64,000 nt of DNA from Megalonaias nervosa (taxonomy: Eukaryota; Mollusca; Bivalvia; Unionida; Unionidae). The stretch covers positions 62,001 to 126,000 of the forward strand of contig JAECUM010001133.1 in the NCBI GenBank assembly GCA_016617855.1. The letters are read 5' to 3'. Positions 56,831 through 64,000 of this stretch are shown here, piece after piece. Within the stretch, counting starts at the first letter, position 1. Each line of letters starts with the position of its first letter. Under the pieces are notes generated by a model that searched no databases, was not told where the DNA came from, and was given only the letters and a program-made list of their open reading frames with translations. A program made the position numbers and the translations under genes.

Positions 56831-59289
56831 CTGCAAGAGAAAATAAATGAAGTACCTGAAATCTGTACATCAATGATTTTTGGTGCTATTTTAATAAATG
56901 TTTCTTCTTCTTTCCATTCCCCATTCACCTGAGTTCACACCTGCAGCACAGATGCATTATCTATCCTTTTACCACACCTTAAAGTTATAGACAATCACTT
57001 TACAAAATATCATATTGTAGATTAATAATTTTTAAACAAAACAGAAATATTGTTGCTGCTGCTGTTGGTGGAAAGTGATAGCTCTGTTTTTATATATACT
57101 CACAAGGCAGGCAAGGTCTATGCTAGGGGGTGATTATGTCAGAGTAGTCACCCTTTAATCTGTCATTTCACCTTAACATGCCCAAAAAGTGAGGCTAACT
57201 TCATCTTGCCTTAATTTCACACCATTCTCCACCTCTTGTTTCAATACAATGCATTAGTAATTAGAGTAAAATGTTGGCTTTTTTGTCTATTTTCACTTCA
57301 AAATGGAAACTGGAAAGTTAAAAATGAAGTTTTATATGTTGTAGTCAATTTTGGTGCTAATTTGATAATTATAAATACTAGAAATTACATTGCTATTGAC
57401 AGAATTTCTGCCTAAAATTCACAAATGATCCTTGAAAACAAGGAGACAAAAATTAATTTTTGGCAACTCAGTCAGAAGCAAATTACTATTCACTGAACAA
57501 ACCCAATTCCATTACTAATAAAATTAATAATTTTGTCTAATATTTCATTCCTTAAACATATGAACTGAGGGATTCTACTAAAGAGATAGCTGCCAACTGT
57601 TTTTACTTAAATCTATTTTCAAGGTTGCTGTTTTATATTCAACTGTGGTGAAGCAAAACATAATGTTTAAAATTTTAAACAAATTCTAATAGCATTTTAC
57701 CAGTATTTTAATGACCTGACATGAAAATATGCAAAACATAAGTTCAAAGTGACTATTTTCAGCAACTACACCTGGAAAGAGAAGTCATTTGCTAAATTAA
57801 CTGAGTCTTAAATGGATGCCGACAATGTAACTAGCAATCATCAATTCCTCAATGAATATGACTGGAGAATGTTTTATTCATGAAGTTATCCAGAAATAAT
57901 AACAGAACTGTGGTACAGTATTTATGTTAAAAAAGAAAATTAAAAGCCAGATAACAAAAAAATGATACTGTAAAATAATACAGGTTAACAGAATTTAGCC
58001 AGGAAACCTGTCTTAAAAAACCACTTCTATGAAAGACCAGATTCTTAATGCAGATTTATTGGTTATATAGCGCTACAACCTATTATGAGACACCACCCAT
58101 CTCAAGAGACCATAATTTTTGGGCAAAAGGTGTGGTCTTTCAAGACAGGTTCTGCTGTACTTATTAGTGTTTATGCATTCATCAGTACTGAGCCAAAGGA
58201 CTTAAATCCATGAAAAGTCCCAGCTGGAATTTTGAAAGTTGAAAACTCTGGATTCATTCAATTTTCATCCCCTTTTCTAAAATGATTAAAGTGTGAGGCT
58301 TAGGAAATTTGTGCGGTGACCTGTGCAGTTATATGCAGGCAAATGTCCTCTGGGCTTGTCTCAAATAGACCAAAGGATACATTGTCTATTTATATTTTAT
58401 GTTCTTGTTACCTGTTCTTCAGAGATATTGTCTCCCACCATCATGTGGAGCACAGCCAGAAGCTCCTCTCGGGAGATTTTGTCATCTCCATCCAGGTCAT
58501 ACATATGGAATGCAACTGGTGACAAAAACAATATACAGGTCATTCATGCATGCAAAGTGTATGAGATCAACAATGTAATAATGTCATACAAGGATAACCG
58601 GTTCAGAATCAAAGATGATAAAAAAAAAAAATATGACACCAGCCAAGCAACAAATAAAGCTTACAATCTATTTTAGAAAACTTGCAAAATTTCTTTAAAT
58701 GGCAAAACTTAATTACATCATCAAAATATGCCCATGCAAAGGTACTGTATTTGCTGGCCTAAAAGTCGATGTGGAGTATAAGTCAAATGAGCAAATCTGG
58801 TAAATTTTTCATCCTTCATCCATATACAAGTTGATGCTGAGTATAAGACAAGGCCAGATCAATACCGTGGTTTCATCTTTTTCACTTCATTCCACACCGC
58901 ATTGTGAATTTTATCCTATTCATAACTCAGTAACCTTTCCAGTCTGGATCATTAAATGTAATTAAAAGTACATAATTTGTTTCACATGAAGTATTTTAAA
59001 TGTATTATGTACTTTTAGCTACATATAATGATGCTGATCTGAAAATTAATTGAAATACTGATAGGATAAAATTCACGATGCTGTGTGGAATTGAACTAAA
59101 ATAACTTCCAGTTTCATAAATATTAAAAATATCATTGTATGCTATTTCTGATTACCAGCAATAAGGAAATTGCATCATTGATGCTAAAATACTTTTTTCC
59201 ACATTTTTGGGGAAAGATAGATACAGAGAAATACGTATGTATTCCACTGCATTTTCTTCTAGCACCTAGCGATCAAAATAAAATATGGC

Positions 59290-59336
<47 letters not shown>

Positions 59337-60784
59337 CAGACAGAGAGAGAGATATTCCATCTCTTTGCATTTTTTTAAAAACCTTATTGCCCGTGCTTAG
59401 CTGAAGCTTTTGTCAAAGAGAGAAAACAATAATAAATTACACAGTAAATGTAAGCTATGAAAATACATATCATATTCCTTCAGGATTTAAATATTCACAT
59501 TAGTTATATCCATATAGACTCCATTTAGGTTAAATCCCAAGAATGACCATCTCGGATGCTAATTTTCTTTGTAAGTATAACGACCTCTCCAGCCCCAATA
59601 AATAAGATTATATTTTTTTAAAGTGCATGTACTCTTCCTGTACTTAGCCAGCAATTGTTTTTTTATCTTTGCTCATGCTATAGTTACTTTAAATTGCTGT
59701 CAGTCCTATCAGCAAGTTCAAAAGATGTCACTGGTTGAGAATTTACATGAGTAACCACCTGGCATTTCTTTTCATTATATGATACCATATTCATAATACC
59801 CATGGGAAGTCTCATTTCTCTATTGGCAGCCTCACTAATCTGATCTGGTCTGCTGAATCTTGATCTCAAACAGGTGTTAGCTTGGAAAACCTGACTACAG
59901 CTGTAGCATATTTAATTAGCATTTAAATACCACGACAAAGCCATGTGATTCTTGGACATTGGAAGTGATAACTGAAACTAGAAGGAATTGCTTACCTAGT
60001 GGTATTGATTGATAATGGAACATGGTACTGCACTTTTGTACAGGAGTAAGATCACAGTCATCAAGTAAGTAAACAATACAGATTACCATACAATCATCAA
60101 GACATCTTTCTCCCTCTCTCTCTCTCATTATGGGGCATAATTTTTATTTAATCATGAGGTGTAATAAGAAAATTTGATTAAATATGTCTTTGTCATGGTT
60201 ATTCATCTTCTAACTTGTCAATTCTAACGCACATATATCAAATTTAAGCAACGTATATTACAAACAAAGTAATTGTATGAACAGGGTTTTTACAATAAAA
60301 ATGGTCTGAATCCCAAATATTTTCTCCTTAAAGTTTTTACTTAAGTAGTATCCAAATCTGATCAGATCTATATGTGCATATAAACATGTCTAGCAAACTT
60401 AATTTGTCCAGGCCAATGAGATCTATATGTGCATACAAACAGGCTTAGCTAATTTAACTTTTAATTCAAGCAGACCATAGACGAACATGTGCGTAAAGTT
60501 TCAACATAATCCTCCATGTAGTTTAGGAGGAGTAGCAATAATAAACCTGTGCTAAAGAATGGGCCAATAGAGATAATAAATTGAAAATGTACAACTTCAG
60601 GGTTTAATTTTTCATAATGTACAACAGACAAAACATAAAATGTACATAACAAAAAATTTTCTCTAACTCACATTTCAACTTCTCTTCCCTTGTATTCAAC
60701 TTGTTTTTGTGGTGATTACTTTTGGTTGGACGAAATCTTGCCAACACCCTCATGAACTGCCTGAAGTTCACTGTTTCATCATTA
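56750..60784 (-). CDS. Calcineurin B homologous protein (CHP1/p22-like), partial, three exons
   Basis: CHP proteins are myristoylated EF-hand proteins that bind Na+/H+ exchangers and act in membrane traffic. Three minus-strand exons with matching phases (60784-60672, 58515-58412, 56830-56750) read VNFRQFMRVLARFRP, a Lys/Asn-rich linker, AFHMYDLDGDDKISREELLA, HMMVGDNISEEQ, then LCSIADRTIVEADLDGDKMI and SFEEFAK. Order, exon borders and sequence follow human CHP1 exons 4-6 as remembered. Loop DLDGDDKISREE (EF3) and loop DLDGDKMISFEE (EF4) keep the acidic ligands. About 75 N-terminal residues (EF1 and EF2 start) are not found, and neither is the usual C-terminus around EQKMSIRFL. The gene converges tail-to-tail on SEC23. 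CHP2 or tescalcin-like relatives are less likely alternatives. Confidence 0.88.
56831..58411 (-). other. CHP-like gene intron
   Basis: It contains a diverged MITE at 58003-58160. The rest is AT-rich sequence with no further feature. Confidence 0.65.
58003..58160. mobile_element. MITE, acctgtctt family, copy 2
   Basis: The left end aacctgtcttaaaaaaccac and the right end gtggtctttcaagacaggtt form inverted repeats and match the element at 32951-33106. Confidence 0.75.
58412..58515 (-). CDS. CHP-like exon (EF-hand 3)
   Basis: The 104 bp enter in phase 1, completing Phe, and leave in phase 0. They encode AFHMYDLDGDDKISREELLA followed by VLHMMVGDNISEEQ. Position 6 of the loop is Asp rather than Gly, and human CHP1 also lacks Gly there. 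The borders are tcaccag and gtaaca. Confidence 0.95.
58516..60671 (-). other. CHP-like gene intron with TA microsatellite
   Basis: It contains two similar segments with ttgatgctgagtataag wording (58760-58850) and a TA run. The rest shows nothing specific. Confidence 0.6.
59293..59334. repeat. (TA)n microsatellite
   Basis: Twenty-one AT units, followed by a short GA run. Confidence 0.97.
60672..60784 (-). CDS. CHP-like exon (EF2 end and linker)
   Basis: The 113 bp enter in phase 2 and leave in phase 1. They encode NDETVNFRQFMRVLARFRPT followed by KSNHHKNKLN and TREEKLK. VNFR.FMR.LA.FRP is typical of CHP. The minus-strand borders are a T-rich tract with aaatag and the donor gtgagt. Confidence 0.9.
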
Positions 60785-61150
60785 CTATTTCAACATGAAA
60801 GAATAAAGAAAACAATATGAAATATCAACTCTATACATAAGTTGATATTACCTGAATTATACTTATTATTTTCATATCCGATGAACAATATTTAATTTCA
60901 TTTACAAAATATGACAGCACATTTGCCACTTATTACTCAAGCTCCATCTTAATCCCATGAAAAAAATTAATTTAGGAAAAGAATTTGCATGGAGAGTTTT
61001 CTGTCTGTATACAATAGTGTGCTAATAGTGTTACATGTAGGCTTGTACAATAATAACAAGAGAAAAGAGTGAAGACAACAAGCTTTGTATATTTTAACAA
61101 AATAATTTATTTCCCTAGAAAACAATGTAAAAATTGGGAATAGGACTTAC

Positions 61151-61179
61151 GGTTTGTGAGTATAATCCAAAATTTAATC
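61151..61179 (-). other. 29-bp exon-like block with in-frame stop, upstream of the CHP-like exons
   Basis: A strong acceptor (ttttcattctcag) and a strong donor (gtaagt) flank 29 bases on the minus strand. In the frame required by the exon at 60784 the block reads D-stop-ILDYTHKP. That fits the expected spacing before NDETVNF and resembles the family DRIIN region, but it carries TAA. It may be a non-coding or NMD-causing exon, part of a 5' UTR, or chance. Confidence 0.35.
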
Positions 61180-61750
61180 CTGAGAATGAAAAATACAAGT
61201 CCTATCACTAAATAGTTCTATTAGAATCCAGGTTTGAATCTTGACGACGTTCCAATATGGAAGGCGATGACGTAAGATTTGGTCCTTGTACAAATAGCAA
61301 CAATTCCTCAATTGAATCACAGTTTATTTTTCTGAATAATTCCTGAATTAATTTCCACTGAATTTCCTTCTCCCAGAATTTATAAAACAGTACACTCGTT
61401 TGGTTTTCTAGAGAATAAATTATTAAATTCCAAAAACAAATGAACTTCAAAAACAATCTGATTTCAACAATAAAAAAAACCTATCCAGCCTTCTAGGTTT
61501 CCAAAATACAACTGACTGATAAGCGCTCAGAAAGGGTTATTATATCCACCCAAATTATCATCCCGTTCTTGCGAAATAGATTACGTGGTCTATTAACACT
61601 TGAACAACGCAATATGAAAAATGTAATTTGTCACGTAGGAAGAACCCTTATCTACTTTAACTCAGAAATAAATTTAAAAATAAAACATTGTTTATTTAGT
61701 CTAGACAAAATGACTTTGGCAATAGCCAATCATTTTCTCGTAGCACTTAC

Positions 61751-61788
61751 ACTACCGCGGACCAAGGTGATCTAAAAATATTGCTCAT
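61751..61788 (-). other. Possible first-exon end (ATG to donor), minus strand
   Basis: The minus strand shows an ATG at 61788 opening 12 codons (MSNIFRSPWSAV), followed by a strong donor gtaagt at 61750. The surroundings are locally richer in CpG (61560-61860) than most of the window. It could be an alternative first exon for the CHP-like gene, but the phase would not continue into the known frame. Speculative. Confidence 0.2.
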
Positions 61789-61990
61789 GTAACACGTTTT
61801 ATGTCTTAGATAAAGAAAATTACTGAAAAAGAATTTCGAATCCCGTGAAAATAACCATTACAATAAAATGTAATGAAACAAAAATAAAATAAAAAGAATT
61901 TTAAAACTAACACACAAGCAATTTAATTACATATACATAACAATACAGTGTTTACAGTTTTGTTTTAATCAGGTTTATTATACCTCAAAT

Positions 61991-62158
61991 CAGCAATTCC
62001 CAACCTCAGGTCACAACCCAAATCAGAGTCATGGGGTCCTCAACAGGGTTGTGAAGGGTCACCAAAGGAAATTTTTAAAATTATATCCTAAGTTTGAGGG
62101 TCAGGAGATCCTGTTCGTGGTCAATTTAGGGCTTCAGCAAAAAAGTTGGGAACCACTG
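61991..62158. mobile_element. hAT-type MITE with 8-bp target duplication
   Basis: The left end cagcaattcccaacc and the complement of the right end cagtggttcccaact are typical hAT termini. Flanks cctcaaat (61983-61990) and cctcaaag (62159-62166) form an 8-bp duplication with one mismatch. No ORF. Confidence 0.88.
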
Positions 62159-63119
62159 CCTCAAAGGGTTCAGGTAGGTCAAAGCTAGAAAATCACATAA
62201 TCTGTAAGATTGTAACACATGGATGGCAGGAAAATTAAAAGCATGCAGTAATACTACGATATCATCAAGAATGGATGTACCATTTACATTTATTTCCTGT
62301 GCCCCGATATCATGAATACAGTATAGTTACAAAGGAAAGTTTGGATCATTGAAGTCTGGATGACTGGGCTTCTCATAAATCTCAAAGCCTCAAAGAAAAT
62401 ACTGGAATTCTCTATTCATAAACCCATGCATAATAATAAGACCAACTTGCACTTTTAAAAAAGTCTCCAAATTTTTCATTAGGAATAATTCCAAGTTGTC
62501 AACAAATTTATAAGGCTGGCCGCTTGAGCTTACCATTGAGAAGTACTGTCTTGGAGAATTACAGTACCATGAAATCACATTTTTTGTATGGGGTATCAAT
62601 TTTTGTGGATCTTGCGGTTTGTTATAAATAATGTATTTCAAGCCTCAATGAACCATGATTCTTCTATGGAGGCAATAGGACCCTTTCCCCAAAATGTGTG
62701 AAATGATACAAATTAAAATAAACTCACATAATTTAAAACGTCATATGGATGATATAATGCAAACAAAAATCAATATGCAGTCAACTTCCATTACAATGAC
62801 ATTCACTGCAATAAAATATTTGTGTTCCATCTGAAAACTGATCGGAATTAAAGTGTCTTAAAAGTTTAATAATCTTTATAATGGAATATTCTGCTTCTGA
62901 CTACAGCATGAATTTCCCAGTACACAAGCATGCATACTTCCTTGATATCGTATTCTTTATAAGGAAAGTCTCTGGAGTTTAATTTTACTAAAAATATATA
63001 TCAGATGATGTTTTGTAAACATTTTATTTCTATAAATAAGAGTTTGAAATGTACAAAAATACGTATAAATTTAAAAACTAATTGAGATAAAACACAATAG
63101 AAAGTACAGATTTATAGTT

Positions 63120-63555
63120 ATGATTCATTCTTATAAATGCTGGTTTAATGATGATACAAAATGGGCAATAACTCATCTAAAGTACAGATTTATTGTTATG
63201 ATTCATTCTTATAAATGCCGGTTTAATGATGATAAAAAATGGGCAATAACTCATCTAAAGTACAGATTTATAGTTATGATTCATTCTTATAATGATGATA
63301 CAACATTGGCAATAACTCATCTAAAGTACAGATTTATAAGTTATGATTCATTCTTATAAATGCTGGTTTAATGATGATACAACAAGGGCAATAACTCATC
63401 TAAAGTACAGAATTATAGTTATGATTCATTCTTATGAATGCCGGTTTAATGATGATAAAAAATGGGCAATAACTCATCTAAAGTACAGATTTATAGTTAT
63501 GATTCATTCTTATAATGATGATACAACATGGGCAATAACTCATCTAAAGTACAGG
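63120..63555 (+). repeat. Higher-order tandem repeat (78, 78, 66 bp) x 2
   Basis: Units share gttatgattcattcttataa, gatgataca and gggcaataactcatctaaag. Two 78-bp units and one 66-bp unit lacking aatgctggttt form a triplet present twice. Open frames across it are by-products. A one-base insertion near 63331 breaks the frame. Confidence 0.92.
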
Positions 63556-63669
63556 CCTGCTCATTTCTATGATATATCTACTACAAAGACAAAATTCCTT
63601 AAAATGAACTTGGTCATTGTTACAATTGCTGACAGTACACTGATGGTAAATAGGTTTTAAAATGGTATT

Positions 63670-63950
63670 GTGAAAAGTTTTATTTCGTTTTGTGGGGTTT
63701 AACACCATTTTTCAGCACAAGATAGAATAAACATTGCAGCCAGTATATCTGGTGGAGGAAGAATCACCAACTCATGGTAAGATACGGCAAGCCTTCTCAT
63801 GTACCCTCACTGGTTGAGGAAAGACTCGAACTCAGTCTGACAGAGGTGAGATGTGTAGGTGACCTCTGAAGGCAAGTGCCTTAAACCATCTGGTCAAAAG
63901 GGGCCCAGTATTGTGCCTTAATTCATCTGGTCAAAAGAGGACCAGTATTG
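63670..63950 (-). mobile_element. tRNA-derived SINE, family B (antisense), with duplicated head
   Basis: The minus strand reads tgaccagatggtttaagg (box A-like) and gagttcgagtctt (box B-like), then the complement of tgcagccagtatatctggtg. The segment catctggtcaaaag and ccagtattgtg is duplicated at 63888-63950. Confidence 0.8.
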
Positions 63951-64000
63951 TGGAAAATCATGGAAGAATCAGCCAAGTTAGAACTTCAAGAAATCAGATC

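Larger units (their letters stand above)
60785..64000. other. Upstream region of the CHP-like exons
   Basis: No EF-hand 1 exon is recognised on the minus strand. The region holds the exon-like blocks at 61151-61179 and 61751-61788, a hAT MITE, a higher-order repeat and a SINE. Confidence 0.6.

Noticed and set aside
63120..63660. Two overlapping ORFs with repeated MIHSYKCWFNDD
   Set aside because: The higher-order repeat creates them and a one-base insertion breaks the frame, so there is no sign of selection on the protein.

Overview
The window is animal nuclear DNA. It is AT-rich, its genes are split into short exons (about 65-170 bp) by introns of 0.5-7 kb with GT-AG borders, and the introns and spacers are packed with SINE-like, MITE-like and minisatellite repeats. 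The protein sequences and the repeat style suggest a marine invertebrate, most likely a lophotrochozoan such as a mollusc, annelid or brachiopod. That placement is inference and no species is identified.

Region 1 (1-35.2 kb, + strand) holds the 3' four-fifths of a SEC23 gene, the COPII coat subunit that acts as GTPase-activating protein for Sar1. Fifteen exons between 3453 and 34827 join in frame to give about 620 residues, from the trunk domain to the stop codon. The N-terminal ~130 residues, including the zinc finger, are not seen and presumably lie upstream of base 1. Two further micro-exon candidates (15 and 30 bp, both phase 0) sit in the last 6.7-kb intron and would lengthen a loop just after the arginine-finger segment. 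Canonical polyadenylation signals lie at 35154-35169.

Region 2 (35.2-56.7 kb) has no recognisable gene. It holds many tandem arrays (35, 38-47, 49, 70 and ~77 bp units), two long inverted repeats (45.5-45.8 kb and 47.14-47.26 kb), a non-autonomous piggyBac-like element with TTAA duplications (50.42-51.34 kb), a MITE and several SINEs.

Region 3 (56.7-61.8 kb, - strand) holds three exons of a calcineurin B homologous protein (CHP1/p22-like, EF-hand) gene that converges on SEC23. EF-hands 3 and 4 are intact. The N-terminal EF-hand pair is not found in the window and the usual CHP C-terminus is not recognised, so the gene is incomplete here, alternatively spliced, or a truncated paralogue. A 29-bp exon-like block with strong splice sites lies at the expected position upstream but carries an in-frame stop.

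Region 4 (61.8-64 kb) holds a hAT-type MITE with an 8-bp target duplication, a higher-order tandem repeat and a tRNA-derived SINE.

SEC23 works in ER export and CHP proteins in ion-exchanger and vesicle-traffic regulation. Their adjacency looks incidental. The most unusual content is the optional SEC23 micro-exons, the odd CHP-like gene, and repeats that have grown out of, or inserted into, other repeats.
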